Below, one piece after another: positions 35,151-48,375 of a stretch of DNA of 64,000 nucleotides. The notes under the pieces were generated by a model. That model was not told the origin of the DNA. It was given only the letters and a program-made list of their open reading frames with translations, and ran no database searches. Where the stretch lies: contig MU266457.1 in assembly GCA_021014945.1 (NCBI GenBank), positions 1-64,000 on the forward strand. Direction: 5' to 3'. The position numbers and the translations under genes were made by a program. Origin of the DNA: Leucogyrophana mollusca (Eukaryota > Basidiomycota > Agaricomycetes > Boletales). Position 1 is the stretch's first letter. Every line of letters begins with the position of its first letter.

Positions 35151-36874
35151 TAGTGCCACGGGCAATCTGGCGCCAATCTCGAGTGTTGTACAAACTCCAT
35201 CCTCCCGTATGCTGCCCCAGCGCCCGTCGTAAAGCGGTGCATCTAGAGTCTTCGAAATCGTACAGCTTATATGAGGTACACGAGTTATGAGAAGGGACGA
35301 CAGGAGGTGACGTGGACGGAGTGACCAGGAGGCGAAACAAGTCGAGCAGTCTGGGAATGGGGGTGAGAGACGAAGAGCAGGACGACCAAGGGATGGCGAT
35401 AGACATCCCCTTCAAGGTGAGTTACGCGCTAGCCGGCTTCTCCGCGCCCAGTGACGCGCCACCCGTCCCTCACCGTCGACGTTCCCGTGATCCTCAGCGT
35501 CAACCATAGCTAACTCTTTCGTGGACGTCGGTCCCAGGTACCACAGGATATGATATGGTGTGTGGGAAGACGGGAGAATGCGCCATATTGGTGGGAAGGG
35601 GGGATGTACTGTGTTGGCGAGAGAAGACAAGACGTGATACTATGTGGGACGGGAGGAGATACTTGTAGGGGAGTGTATTGTCACCGTGCTAGCGAGAGAC
35701 GATGCGGCCCCACTACGTCGAGATTTTGAGGGAAGGGTTGACGGTAAGTGCAATGGTGCTAAATGACACCTATGTCTAGTTGCGACTTTTGCCAACGACT
35801 TCCCGCGATCCCAACGTTCGTGCCTCTTCTCAACGCTTACGCACTACATAGTATTACCCTGTGCAAGCCTATCGGCACCAGCGACAAGAGCCCGCTGACT
35901 CCGTGCGGCTCAGTCGTCAGGTCTTCGATGGCCATTTTGATGCGGTAGCTGCGGTGATGAAAATTCCGCAGTTCCGGCTCCGGTGTAAAGGATCACCGAT
36001 AAAGTCGTGTCAGAACGTGCAAACCATATACCCTGGTCCCTTTCTGAAGGAGTGCGGAGATGAGAGGCGGGGACAGGAGGGGTAACCTGTATAATCTGGA
36101 GGCGGCGATTGAGTCAGTGCCGGACTTCTCGCTTTTGAAGATATCTTGCATTTTGACGTCTGGGAGCGAGTGAGAAATCGGGTCGACCCATGTGGGATAT
36201 GACCATGACAATGAACCATGCACACGACAAAGTACTCACCGCTTCGCACCGGATGCAGGACATGAACCCACTTCGTCGATAAAGACGATACTCGATGTGT
36301 GCTCCTCGACGCCCCCGCATGTGCTTGCGAACCTCAAGTTCGTGTGTCTGGGTTAACTTGCCGGAGCCGACTCCTCGCGAGAATAGTGTGAACATCTGAT
36401 TGGCGTCGGTCTTGACAAAGAGGATTTCCCGTCCTGCAATTGCAAATCCAGACAGGATTACGCTTGACACCCATTTCTTCGCGTCGACGTGTTCTGTGCA
36501 GGTGTGAAGTCACTCCAGTTAGCGCTGGGGTGCCACCGTCGATGATGCCGTAGCGTCCTGGATGTCCACTAGAAGATCACGGGGGATCAGGAAGCTGACC
36601 GACCGCGGCACCGGAAGACGTAAAAAGCGGGGGCATGCGTTGGGTCGCCTCTGCCAGCGCCGCTGACTTTGTTAAAGTTAGACATTACCTTCGAAGAGGG
36701 TGTCTGTGGCGCCTTAGCTATAGATAGCGTCGACGGAGCGCCGAGAGGTCAGTTTGAACGGAAAGAGGAGATGGGAAGGGCGAGGATGTGGTAAAAGAGT
36801 GTGGAGGGCGATGTATGTGCTATTTCGAGACGCCCATGTGTCAAGCACATATATGCCGTAGAGATCAAGCACTC

Positions 36875-36985
36875 GCCAAAGGCATGAGGCGCCGAACATG
36901 TCCACAGCACGCTCACAGCATGTATAGAGGACATAAGAGGGGGCTCAGTTTGAAGTAGCTGTGTCCCGAGACTCACCGTCCTCGA
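36875..36985 (+). promoter_or_regulatory. Conserved segment before the WD40-B start
   Basis: A stretch containing CATAAGAGGGGGCTCA and GTAGCTGTGTCCCG lies 40-150 bp before the ATG. Equivalents are at about 16165-16260 (A), 46405-46505 (C), 53262-53360 (D, most diverged), 57928-58030 (E) and 22999-23096 (orphan). It is likely a shared promoter and leader. It also overlaps the 5' end of the minus-strand block, so it may be bidirectional. Confidence 0.45.
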
Positions 36986-37028
36986 ACACCTTCACTAGCC
37001 TCCCACCCGTCACTCATCCCCTCGCGCC

Positions 37029-39332
37029 ATGTCGACGACAACAAGTTCCATCGAGTCTTTAGCCGCGCGTCGTGCGTCCCCCTGTCCGACGAAGATTTTC
37101 AAGGGACACACTAAAGAGGTCACCTGCGTTGCGTATTTCCCGGACGGACGACGTCTTGCAAGTGCGTCCGAAGACAAGACGGTCATCATCTGGGACGTCG
37201 AGAGTGGTAGACAAGACGGGCAACCGCTTCAGCATGATTCCAACGTCAGCTGGATGGCCATATCCCCAGACGGCAGGAAAATTACGAGTGGAATGGACAA
37301 GGGAGGGGCGGTCGTATGGGATGTGCTGACGCGGGAAGTGGTTCGCGACCTCAAAGGAGGTGGTGTTATAAGGTTGGCCTATTCCCAAGACGGACGTTGG
37401 ATCGCAACTGTGCCGTGGGCCAATGAGAGGGTGGTGCGGTTGTGGGATGCGGACACTGGCAGACTTGGCAGAGAACCGTTGATTTGTGACGGCGATCCCT
37501 GGTGCGTGGCATTCTCGCCAGATGGAACGCAGATTGCTGTTGGGTTACGGGATGGATCTTTCGAGGTGATTAGTATCTCGACTGGCGAGAGTGTTGTCGG
37601 TCCCATAAAAGGTCACGTCGATTGGGTGATGTCGGTTGTGTATTCACCAGATGGACGTCTCTTCGTTACCGCTTCGGCCGATCAAAGCATCCGAGTGTGG
37701 GATTCCAAAACAGGAGTGGAGGTAGGGAAGCCGATGCTGGGGCACGAGGCTTCTGTCGACTGCCTTTCAGTCACTGTCAATGGACGAAGAATTGCGAGTG
37801 GAGGAGACGCTGTTCGGGTTTGGGATTTGGAGACGCGGCTGCAGGTTGGAGAGTCGTTCCACGCGGCTTACGGCGTAATTTGTGTGGCATTCTCCCCGGA
37901 CGGCCGACACATCATCAACGGCGGAGGAGACAACGACGTGTACTTGTGGGACACGGAAACATTCGCAGTCCAAGGTTCAGTGAGTATCTTCGTCCTGCTT
38001 CAATGCTACTTCTACTAACTCTCTACCTCAGTCTCCCCCGCCTACCACTAGCAATCAAAACCCAACGGTAGGCATTTTTTCCGTGTATGCGCCTTTCTGC
38101 CCGCTAACACCCCGTGTTTACATTAGGCACCTCAGCCAATCCCACCCCTCCGCCAGCAGAGGCAAGCCCGTACCAAGTCGCACAATGACACATCCTCAAT
38201 AAACTCCTCGCTACTTGATGTGAGTTCGCGTTTCCATATTCTGCGCACCTCGAACATCATTCCCCGCATTATACCTAGCTTCCCGCAGTCGTACAGCAAC
38301 AGCCCGCCACCCAGAGTCCGCAGGAAAGAAGGCCGAGTGTCGACGACAACTGGGACACCGAGTCGATACGCCCACGCCTCGTAAGTGTTCATGGGATTTT
38401 CTGCATGGTACCCTCTCATTCGTGTGCCTTTTAAGCGGCCCACCGAGCCTCAGCAGGATCCTCCACTCGAGCAAGAAAGATCGTCCGTCCAGCCAGCCAA
38501 GCCTGGTCACAAACGGTCACGCAACATCCCTGGACGCTGGCGGGATATCCGGAATCGCAAATCTCGCGTCCCCGCACACATTCCAGATGGTTCATCACAT
38601 CCTCCTCCAGACGAACACACCAATACTCCCGCCTCTCCAGAGGTAAGTTTCGGGAGAGAGGTTTGTCGTTGGCCATATCGATTGGTTCATATCTATTCGT
38701 ATTAGCTGCCGACAAGCCCCCAAACACGCGTTAGTAACATCGACCATTGAGCCTTCTGTCGCTGGTCGTCCATGGTCACGGACAATCCGTGAGCGCTGGG
38801 CGCGTATCCGCCCTCGCAAATCTCGCGTGACGGCGGACCTCCCGGACAGCCCCACACGTCTACCCTTTCACGAACACGCCGATGCTCCCGCCCCTCCAGA
38901 GGTAAGTTTCAAGAGGAAAGCTTACATTTGATCTAATATCTAATCATGCTACCCAGTTGCAGACTCATCAACAAGCGCGTCGAGAGAGACCCACGGACAC
39001 ACAAGAAAATACACAACCTTCCCATTCCCGGACACGGCCATCAAGAAACCCGAACGAAGCCAACGTAGCGCTCGGACAAGCTGATGTGGTATGCATTCCA
39101 CCTCCATCGACCCGCGTCCTCTCTAACCGTGAGCTCCTCGTAGCGACTGGCTATAGCCCCTCCCAGGGGCAGAGAAGGCCGACGCTTTCGTGCTCGAACG
39201 CAGCGCGGCGGTGTCCGTGCCGACTCACACTCGGACACAGAGTCTGAGGATAGTGATGTAGACATGGTGTGCTTGGACGCGATTTGCTACTGGGTGTGCT
39301 TCAGGCGGCGGAGGCACTTGCAGGGGCAGTAG
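37029..39332 (+). CDS. WD40 repeat protein copy B with Arg/Pro-rich tail
   Basis: Exon 1 (37029-37979) encodes seven WD40 blades after a short start (MSTTTSSIES); typical blades read VAYFPDGRRLASASEDKTVI and WD at the blade ends. This predicts one complete propeller, a protein-binding scaffold. About six short exons follow, mostly with phase 0 introns: a Pro/Ser-rich exon, then the block KRSRNIPGRWRDIRNRKSRV, a second such block near 38780, a Gln-rich exon, and a last exon ending in DMVCLDAICYWVCFRRRRHL. The second tail block is out of frame or carries a stop (TGA near 38750), so the tail may be shortened or that exon skipped. No NACHT or other N-terminal effector domain is present. Confidence 0.8.
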
Positions 39333-39339
39333 GGGGGTC

Positions 39340-42300
39340 GAACCCCGCCTTTCTCTTCGTAGTAGCCCTCTTATCCTCGGGTGTAGTCTTTTGAAATCCG
39401 CGCTGTCGTCTACTTCAAGCCAAAATCACGCCGCGTATGGCAAGTGCTCGTCACTCAGATCGACTTCTGCACGGCCCATCCTTGGTCCTTCGCGCTTTTG
39501 GGGACATCAGAGTAGTCAGGTGTCTGCACTGCTAGATGCTACATCTGTCTGTATACCTCGTCCTCGTACCATTCCTCGCAGCCCTGTCACCGGTACTTTA
39601 TCTAATCTCTGCTCGTTCTTCGACCGCGGTGCGTCGCTTATGTTACAGAGAGGTTGCAAGCTGCCCGTTGTGGTTGTGAGAGTAGTAGAAGAGCTGAATT
39701 AAACGTCCTGTTAACACTTCGCACGTCACACTTCATCACTTTTAGAAGACAGGGACGTCGTGCCTGCCTTGCGTGTGTGAAACTCGATATCTCGCCGACA
39801 GGGCGAGCGAAACAGAGAGAGCCAAAAGGTCGAAGCGGCCGAAAATATTCATATACAAAGGCGCGGCCATCATAGAGGGCTCGGGTGAGTGGAACAGTGG
39901 GGAAGGAGGAATCAATGCTAGCACTATAGCGGACACTCGTGTTTCCCCAGGCATCGCGTCTTCTCTCACTAGTATAATCGCAGTATCTGGCCGCGACACA
40001 GCTCTCATCCGTGACCAGATCCCAAGATCTCATCCGTGGCGGACTCATAGATATCCTCCGCCCCATAGACCTGCCTGCGTCTGTATCTTTCCGGTGCTGG
40101 CGGGACGAGGCGAAGTTCTTGTTCGCGAGAAGAGACGAAGGCCCGTTGGTGGGATGATGTCCTAGTTCGACCGTCCGAGTCGATTTCGCCTTCGAGTTGG
40201 CGCCGACGAACTTGCCGCTCGATTGGGGATTGCGCGCGGGGAGAGGTGAGTCGAGGCCACACGCGAGGGTATAATCAGGTAACAGCACTAGTGAGCTTAC
40301 CGTTGTGTGTGCTTCTTACTGAACCGTGTACGTGGTGAATACACCTCGATCGAAGGCCAGCTTTCTTGGATCGTGTTTCGTCAGGGGGTCTTCCTTGTCG
40401 CTGGAGCGAAGATCCCCCTAGCCGCAGAACCGCGACCCTCTTGTTCCCGGACTCGGCGCTCCCCTCTGGCCTGTAGCCCTATGTGCGTATTCAGCGTAGC
40501 TGTTCTGCGCCTCTTGAAAGGCATGGGGAGGGGGAGCTCTGCGGGAGAAATGCTGCGGCTGAGGATCTCGGATACTGGATCGATCATCGTCGTCGAACTT
40601 GGGAAGATCCTACTGTCTGGTGAAGTAGAGCTGGCGATCAAAGCGACGACAGCACGTGTTTCGGTTTCCATGCGTATTCATCCATCCCGTTGTCATCACT
40701 GCGCTCAAAGTCAACAATGGCCGGGACGATCCACTCGCTGGGTCGAAAACGAGCCAGTAAGCGGTTTAGTTCACGAAGTAGCCTCAGCACCCACAAAACA
40801 CGCACCGGTACGCACCGACATCGTTCCCCCTCCCCTTCCCGGCCTTGTACGCGAGCCTATGCTTCTCTGAGCTGAGGGGGACAATGATCGCGCACACCGA
40901 CAGGGTGGCAAGAGACGCGTTTGAGGGTGTACTTTGTGAGGGTATCGTGTTGGTTTGACTTGGACCTGAGCGGTGTTGAGCTGGTTCCTGGAGGTGCGTT
41001 CCCCGGATTTTCGGGAGGAGCGGCGGGGCCTCGATGACGAGCCGTGTCCCGAAGTACGTCGGCGGCCGGTGGTCCAGGAGCGCGAGCACGACGTGCCACG
41101 TTTCCGCCCCTGTCGAGAGCAGGTCTCAACGAGGGGGACCCCAACCTATTTGAAAAGGAGATGCATGCCCACCTTTCCTTTATTCTTGGGCGCCGCGAGG
41201 AGCGTCAACGTCCACAGTCGCCCGCTCGCGATGCAGCCGATGTCGACGCGCCGCGTGTGCCGCTGGAACGGCGCGATATCGACTAAGGCGAAGAACCCCG
41301 CCGCCCGTGCCGACGTCGCGCACGCGGATGGTGTCCGTGGTGTGCGTGTGCGCAAGGAGGGCGTCTGTTGCTGTGGCTATGTACGTGATGTATGTTAGTG
41401 TGCGCATGGATTGGCCAATACGGAGGGAGAGCTCACCTCCCTTGCCCATCATGTGGAATAGTGACCCCCGCGCGGCGCTGGCGAATAGCGCCTGGGTAGA
41501 CGTCACGAGGCACACGTGCTGGAGGTAGGAGATGGTTTCGGGCATGAGGAGGGCGGCGTGCCGGAGGAGTGTGGAGAGGAGGTTCGCGCTGGGATGGGAT
41601 CTTTTGGGGTGCATGGGTTTGGTCTGGGTGAGCTGGGGTTGCGGGTGTGCTGGCCGATCAAGGGTTCCCGCGGGATCTTACGTAGGGCTACTTGAGTCCT
41701 GGGCGAGTGGATCACCACGTGCGGAGGAGTCGGAATGTGGGGGGATGACAAGCGCGTGGATCGCAGCCAGGACGAGGCTGGACTGCCAAGCGGCAATGCC
41801 GAGGGACGAGGATTGTCAGCCACCAGCCTGTTTTGCGCGGGAGCATCGACGAGGTGAGTGGGCGACGAGGGCAAGTCCTGGGGCGGCGGTGAAGACGAGT
41901 GGGGAGTTGTGGCGGTAGCGAGCCGGAGATACTGATGTAATCGACAAGTACTGACGGAGGAAGCAACGACTTGTCCACTGCCAAATTTATACCAGACATA
42001 TTACTGCCCATGTCGTCGTTGTCGTCGTCGCCGAGTCCGACACCGACACAGACTTGGAGGAAGTGTTTTCAAGCTCCGACTGGACAAGTCCGCCCGCCGT
42101 CGATGCAAACCTCTGCCAGACAGTACTTCAGAGCACCAGTGTTCTTTCCATCAATATGGAACACGCAAACGGTACAGCCAAGTCGTGCAGACTCAACGAG
42201 CTCATGACACCAGTGCAAATAACCTCGCACAACATGGTGCATAGGCGCCAAGATCGCTACTCTAGGCCACATTGAGGTACAACTCACAGCCAAACCGCCT

Positions 42301-42745
42301 TGTCGTTCAGCGATATTCCACTCACTTAATCAACCCTTCCCGTTCAGCCTTTTGTCAAAGCCCCGACGTCACCGTTCGCCACTTTCAACGTCCGGGCGCT
42401 CATCGATACCCCTCTACGCAAGGTCTTTCTCCTGCTGACATCCCCAACCCTCGTAGATCAGTGAAGCCGCGTCTTCAAGCACAGTCACAGTATCTCGCCC
42501 CGCGCCACCGACATCGGGTCCGTCCCGACCCGCCTCACCTGCCCGCCTCGCCAGCAAAGTATCCCCTCTCGTCCCACGTGTCATCATGTCTTCTCCCTCC
42601 CTTGTATCACTACTGTGTCCCGCGCCCCGCCCCCTAGTTCCCATCCACAGACCGCTCGACTCGTTTCACCTCCTTGTCACTCCCCCTCCTGCTTTCCCTT
42701 TTCGTTTTGTTTTGCTTCCCTGTCGCACTCCCTTTACGCCGGACC
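39340..42745. other. No supported gene; duplicated segments and block M copy 5
   Basis: About 39900-40280 resembles 51180-51540. About 40780-41930 pairs with 26870-28000. Block M continues to about 42270, with ELVESARLGCTVCVFHIDGK readable on minus. About 42290-42720 resembles 26380-26760. Open frames are many because of high GC content, but none forms a gene I can support. Confidence 0.4.
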
Positions 42746-42749
42746 GCCC

Positions 42750-43030
42750 GTCGCGTTGTCAAGCACACGGTAGCGAGCATCGTCGCAATAGCAGCCCACC
42801 TTGATCTTACAGCAAAAAATCTGCCAGGGCTACCAACCTCCCATTGTCAGTCTTCGAGCAGACTACATAGTTGGGACTCAGCTCACTATACTCTACACCC
42901 GAATCCGAAGATATGGTCCGTGGCGAATGCGCCGTTTTCAGGTGAGACCTGACCGCCTGGTAGCAGGCATCAATCAGGTTTAAACCGAGCAGAATCAGGG
43001 TCGGATGAAGGATGGAACACTCCCTTGATA
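42750..43030 (-). pseudogene. Cytochrome P450, heme-region fragment
   Basis: On minus: SSDPDSARFKPD, a stop where PERF should end, then ENGAFATDHIFGFGCRV. The intact gene has SSDPDATRFNPER, then CTSDPVFGFGRRAC. A short helix after the heme loop follows toward 42780. Only this part of the P450 remains. Confidence 0.65.
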
Positions 43031-43459
43031 GGTCGGTGTAAAACGGCTCCTACCAGAAGTTAAGCAAAATGACGACGCTTGGGAAACTGGTGTTCGACAA
43101 AGGACTTGGCGAATAGAAGGGAAGGCAGAATCTGTGGAACATCATAGCCCTCGTGCGTACCAATTCTATACGCGGCGTGCGGTCATCCTGAAACCGACAG
43201 TTCACCAGAGGCATACAGCTGTGGCGAGTGCGTTGCTGGTTTCGATCAGCTTATTTCTTGATATCTAGTCATTCCGACCTCGAACTGGTGAGATCTCCGA
43301 AGGGACGGGAAGACAAACAGCATGTTCCACAGTTCTGCCGTTGTGAACCAGTCCCCCTCGAGTTCGGGACCGTGAACGGGATCGAGAAGTGGACGGCATG
43401 ACGCGGTCCAAGCTACAAGTTTTGATGATCGACGTGAAAAAAATTGATCGACACCTATG

Positions 43460-44050
43460 AAGCTAATGGTCAATATACCGCTCCGCCCCTGTCGCCTGTG
43501 CCCTTACATGTGCGCACACGACGTGATCTCTGTGCACAATGGATTCAACCGAGTTTCTTTCTCCCTGACGCTGTTGCGTCGTGATGTCCGGGAGTGAACT
43601 CAATACGCGTCGAGTGCAAGAAAGCGAGTCGTACCTGCCTGGGACGTGGCCATGACGATGAACCGTGCGCACGACAAAGTATTCACCACTTCGTACAAGA
43701 TGCGGGGCGTGAATCCACTTCGTTGGCGAAGATGATGCTCAATGTGTCCTCGACGCTCCCGCACATGCTTGAGACCCTCGACTGCGTGTCTGCGTCAACT
43801 TGCCTGAGTCGACTCTGCGCGATAAAGGTGGGGCGTCCGATTGGCGACGGCCTTGACGAATAGGTTCTCCTGGTCTGCGATCGCAAAGCCATACAGGAGT
43901 ACACTTGGCGCCGTGCCTTCGCATCAACGCGCCCCACGGAAGCGCGAAAGGCCAGCGAGCGTCGGGGTGCTATCATTGATGACACCATAGCCTCGCACAG
44001 CATGGTGGATAGGCGTCGAGATCGTTACTCCAGGCCGCGTAGAGGCACGA
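43460..44050. other. Partial copy of the WD40-upstream minus block
   Basis: Resembles 15500-15860 and 36160-36580, but no WD40 gene follows. The end (about 43990-44050) joins a piece of block M (WSNDLDAYPPCCARL on minus). Confidence 0.5.
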
Positions 44051-44195
44051 GTGTGAGTCTCGGGAACTCGTTCTCGCAGTCAAATTAGTTATATCTTACT
44101 CACCGTCAAGCCTTCCCATTCCTTTCCGTCAAATCCCCGACGTCACTCCAACACAAGGCCATTCTCCTGCCGACACCTCTGATCCTCGTAGATCA

Positions 44196-44624
44196 ATGAA
44201 GTCGCGTCTTCCAGCCAGATCTCGCCCTGCGTCATCTCGCCCTGCGTCACCGACACAGGGTTCCGTCAGGGCCTCTTCGGTATCTCCGGGTCCCATCAGA
44301 GGCACACAACAGCGGCATGTCTATCTACTACTAGAAAACGACGTGTTGTTGTCAATGGTTTTCAACCAGCTAGCTATCCCCTCATTGCTGAACCTCTTTG
44401 ATTATAGCATGCGCCGTCATCTTCACGATCATCGCTGCGTTCTCCGTGTTTGCGTGTGTTGGATTCAGGTCCCACACTCCCCTCACTTTGCCAATCATGT
44501 TCATGCGCTGTGCGGTGCAGCTGTGGAGGCAGGTCTCGCGTGCTGCATAGAGTGCTTCGTGGGGTGCATTGAGAGTATGGTCAGGTATTTCAATAGATAT
44601 GCGTATATCGAAATCGATGAATAG
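44196..44624 (+). CDS. Hypothetical protein, Ser/Arg/Pro-rich start and hydrophobic segments
   Basis: The frame starts MKSRLPARSRPASSRPASPT. Related starts occur beside the other block M copies at about 26530 and 42460, so this 5' end is a recurring element. Downstream, in another frame, CAVIFTIIAAFSVFACVGF looks like a membrane helix before a possible intron at about 44470. The gene model is unresolved and the family is unknown. Confidence 0.3.
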   Translation: MKSRLPARSRPASSRPASPTQGSVRASSVSPGPIRGTQQRHVYLLLENDVLLSMVFNQLAIPSLLNLFDYSMRRHLHDHRCVLRVCVCWIQVPHSPHFANHVHALCGAAVEAGLACCIECFVGCIESMVRYFNRYAYIEIDE

Positions 44625-45394
44625 GAGTCCTTTCCTTTGGGAGTGTGCAGCTGGTGAGAGGGGCAAATCGTTGTACGGGAAACCATGCATCCACTCCGCG
44701 ACAGGGATCGACGCACTCGTCGGCATAAGCAAGTCTTGTCTTCACACGGACTGACATCCATCTGATGAAACCATCATCGACAGCGCTGACCTGGTGCGTG
44801 TACGCGCTGGCCTCCTGTGCTTGCTGTCCGCATATCTGTACCTCGATCGTAGGTCGCATGCATGTCCCCCGACGAGTAACCCCAACTCACCCCCGCCCGA
44901 CTCGCAGTCACCCATCCCTCGTATAACGCGGAAGGGCAATACACCTCTCCCGTTGTCCTCTTCGTGTTCTTGATCGGTCTGCAGTGCTGTATGTCTACGT
45001 TGCGTCTCGTAGACCATGCCTTGCTGATACTCCACCTAGGCGATGACGCTGTCGTCTGCCCTTGAGGCCGGGGTATCGACGATGTGAGTGGATCGTCGAT
45101 TGTGTTTACATTGGAGTGCATGTTGTTGATAGTGCTGGGTTATCTATCAGCTTCGTTGGGCTGGGCGAAGATCCGCAAGTGCTGGCTGTGCGCACGCCTG
45201 CGCTGTACGGTGTGAATGAATTCGTCCTTCGGGTCATCGTATCGAATTAATGGCAAGTTTGTGGTGTAGATGATTGCGCAGACATCCCCGCGTCGTGCAG
45301 GATATGCTCAGAGTATGAGTGTTCGGGGTATGTGTGGTCGATAATCTATGACTTGTGCGTGTCTAATGTCCGCTGATATCGTGCATCTCCGAGA

Positions 45395-45856
45395 TTAGCG
45401 CATGAATCGAGTCGCGGCGTGGTTATTAAAGTGTGGTTTCAGGCGCTCAAAGTTTGGACATATTTTTAGTCTATCTCGTCTGGTATGAAGGTAGGATTGG
45501 CGAATCGAAACGCAGTCGCCAGGGGTATCTCCCACTTCAATGATCGGGAGTACGTCGAAGATGTCCATCCAATTAGCGACTCTAGCGAAGACGTCCTTTC
45601 TTCCATTCCCCGGGGTACCATGCGCATAATGCCCTGGGGGTGATCGAGCCGCAGTTCCTCGTGTCGGCGCTGTGTCGGCGTGGGTCAGGCAGTTGTAGCG
45701 GTGCGGTAGCCCACCGGAAAGGACGTCATGAGGATCGGCTGAGGCATCGAGGCAGTCCGAGAGGATTTTAGGAGGATACGCAAGCTCACTAGAGCCGCGC
45801 GACGTCATCAACGCTTCGAGGTATACGTTTCGGCGACATAGCACTTGAGACAACAT
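45395..45856 (-). CDS. Hypothetical protein
   Basis: A 153-codon open frame starts MLSQVLCRRNVYLEALMTSR and later contains FARVANWMDIFDVLPIIEVG. It has a mixed composition and is not obviously low-complexity, unlike most frames nearby. No signal peptide, membrane segment or known motif is seen. It could be part of a multi-exon gene. Confidence 0.3.
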   Translation of the reverse strand: MLSQVLCRRNVYLEALMTSRGSSELAYPPKILSDCLDASADPHDVLSGGLPHRYNCLTHADTAPTRGTAARSPPGHYAHGTPGNGRKDVFARVANWMDIFDVLPIIEVGDTPGDCVSIRQSYLHTRRDRLKICPNFERLKPHFNNHAATRFMR

Positions 45857-46572
45857 CTAAATGGGCAGGAAAGCGGACCGAAAGTGCGTGTACTTATGTG
45901 ACAAATGAGTGCAGAGGATGGCGAACGTGTTGTTTAATGACGGCGAGACGCCCATGTCCTAAACCTGTGTATGATGGAAACATGACGCCCCGTTCTTTCA
46001 ATAAATGTGCTGTGTGCAGGGGTGAAATGACTCCAGTGACCGTTGGGGCGCTACCGCTGATGATGCTGTAGTGACCTAGGGGTCCGGTAGGAGCTGTACA
46101 TTACGGGCGCCAGTCAGCTAATCGACTGCGGCATTGAAAGACGAACAAAGCGGGGGCACGTGTAGGGTCGCCTCGGCGGTGCTGCTGTGTTTGTTGGGGT
46201 TTGACGTCGCCTTCGAAGAGGGTGCCCGCAGCGCCTTAAGCCATAGCTTGCGTCGACGAAGCGGCGGGACGTCTGTTTGAGCGGAAAGAGGGATTGGGAA
46301 GGACGAAGATGCGGGAAAAGAATGGGGAGGGTGGTGCGTATTGTTGATGAAGCGAGACGCCCGTGTCCCAAGCACGTATATGCTGTAGAGATCAAGTGCT
46401 CGCCAAAGGCATGAGACGCCGAACATGTACACAGCATGCTCACAGCATATACAGAGGGCATAAGAGGGGGATCACCTCGAAGTAGCTGTGTCCCGCACCT
46501 CATCATTGTCCCTCAACGTCGCCTTAAACACCTTCACTAACCCCTTACCCATCATTCCCGTCTCCTCGCACC

Positions 46573-48375
46573 ATGTCGACGTCATCAAACCCCATCGAGT
46601 CCTCAGCCGCGTGTCATGCGCCTCGCCGTCCGATAAGGGTTTTCGAGGGGCACACCGATATGGTCTATTCAGCTGCATATTTCCCGGATGGACAGCGCAT
46701 TGCAAGTGCATCCGAGGACAGGACTGTCATCATCTGGGATATCGAGAGCGGTAGGCAAAACGGGCAACCGCTTCACCATGATTCGGTCGTCAGGTGGGTA
46801 GCGATATCTCCGGATGGCAGGAGAATTGCGAGTGGAACGCTCGAGAGCGGGCTGGTCATTTGGGATGCGCTGACGCGGCAAATGGTTCACAAGAGTGAAG
46901 GAGGTGGTGTTTGGAGGCTGGCCTATTCCTCAGATGGACGTTGGATCGCAACTGTGCCGATAGCCGATGAGAATGAGATACGGTTGTGGGACGCGGACAC
47001 CGGCCGACCTAGCAGAGAACCACTGAAATGTGGCGACGACACCTACTGCGTGGCGTTCTCACCGGATGGGTCGCGGATTGCTGTTGGGTTAGACAATGGG
47101 TGTTTCCAGGTTATTGATATCTCAACTGGCGAGAGTGTCGTCGGTCCCATAAAAGGCCACATGAAGAGAGTGAAGTCGGTTGCGTATTCACCGGATGGAT
47201 GCCACCTCGTCACTGGGTCGGAAGATAAAAGCATCCGGGTGTGGAATTCCAAAACGGGACTGGAAGTGGGGAAGCTGGGGCACAAGAGTGAGGTTAACTG
47301 CATTTCGATTATCGCTAATGGACGAAGAATTGCGATTGGAGAAGGGGATACAGTCCGGGTTTGGGATCTGGAGACGGGGCTGCAAGTTGGAGATTCATTC
47401 GACGCGCCTGGCTGGCTGGGTTCTGTGGCATTCTCTCCCAACGGCCGTTACATCGCCAGTGGCGGAGATGACCTATACTTATTCGACACAGGATCATTTG
47501 CAATCCAAGGCTCAGTGAGTATCTTCATTCTGCTTCAATACTGCTTCTAACTCTCCACCTCAGTCTTCCCTGCCCACCACTAGCAACCGAAACCCACCTG
47601 TAGGCAGTTTCCGCGTGTATGCGCCCTTCTGTCCTGACAACTTCGCCCAGGTCCGAGCTCGTGCATGTTCAGTAACCTCCTCCGTCCTCGACGTATGTGC
47701 CCCTGACCTCCCCAGCGTTCGTGATAATCACGCTCTTGCACATCTAGCTACCTGCCGTGCCCGAACCCGTCGTACAGCATCAAGATGACAGTGGCCCCTC
47801 CGAGTCTGAATATGACCATTCAGTAATCAACGAACTCGTCAAAGTGTGTGCCCCTGCCCTAACGGGCTGTTATGATGATGACGCTCTTTTACATTTAGCT
47901 AATCGACCGCGAATACATCCTACCGCATCAATATAACAGGAGCCCCTCCGAGGCCGAATGTTCACACGGCTCTTCGTTTGATTCGATACTCGATGTAAGT
48001 TCACTCTTCTGTTGCCGTCATTCCTCTCGATGAACAAAATTCAATTTCACTCGTGAATTAGCCTCCCGTGGTGCTCGAGCCAGGAAACCGGCGTCCGAAC
48101 GAGGAGCGGCCTCACAGCCCCGAGTCGATACACCGGCGCCTCGTAAGTTTTCGTCGAGATTTTCTGCGTAGTACCCTCTCATTGGTGTGTCATCTAAGCG
48201 AATTACTGGACCTCAGCCGAATCCTCCACGCGAGCAAGAAACATCAACTGTTCAGCCCGCCGCCTCTGCAGAGGTAAGTTTCGGGAGAAAAGCTGCTATC
48301 TCATTCTGCTTCAATGCTGCTTCTAACTTTCTACCCCAGCGTTCCCCGCCTACCACTAGCGCCCGAAATGCACTT
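46573..48375 (+). CDS. WD40 repeat protein copy C with a shortened tail
   Basis: Exon 1 (46573-47514) starts MSTSSNPIESSAACHAPRRP and encodes seven blades ending in IRVWN, VRVWD and YLFDT. Candidate tail exons include SSLPTTSNRNPP, LPAVPEPVVQHQDDSGPSES (near 47750), PPVVLEPGNRRPNEERPHSP (48060-48140) and RITGPQPNPPREQETSTVQP (about 48198-48271), and the recognisable sequence ends at about 48375. The Arg-rich WSRxIRxRW block and the terminal CLDAxC motif found in the other copies are missing. The true end is unknown; a kinase gene starts about 500 bp further on the same strand. Confidence 0.7.

Larger units (their letters stand above)
35150..39360. repeat. Duplicated segment with WD40-B, partner of 56290-60540
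   Basis: The whole segment is repeated in direct orientation at about 56290-60540. It covers the minus-strand frames near 35250-35630, the non-coding stretch at 35800-36060, the minus block, and the WD40 gene with its tail exons. The total length is about 4.2 kb in both. Divergence is clear at base level, but order and spacing are kept. Confidence 0.75.

Noticed and set aside
25500..42270. Block M as STE3-type pheromone receptors of a mating-type locus
   Set aside because: No clear receptor motifs could be aligned, and I found no pheromone precursor ending in a CaaX motif nearby.
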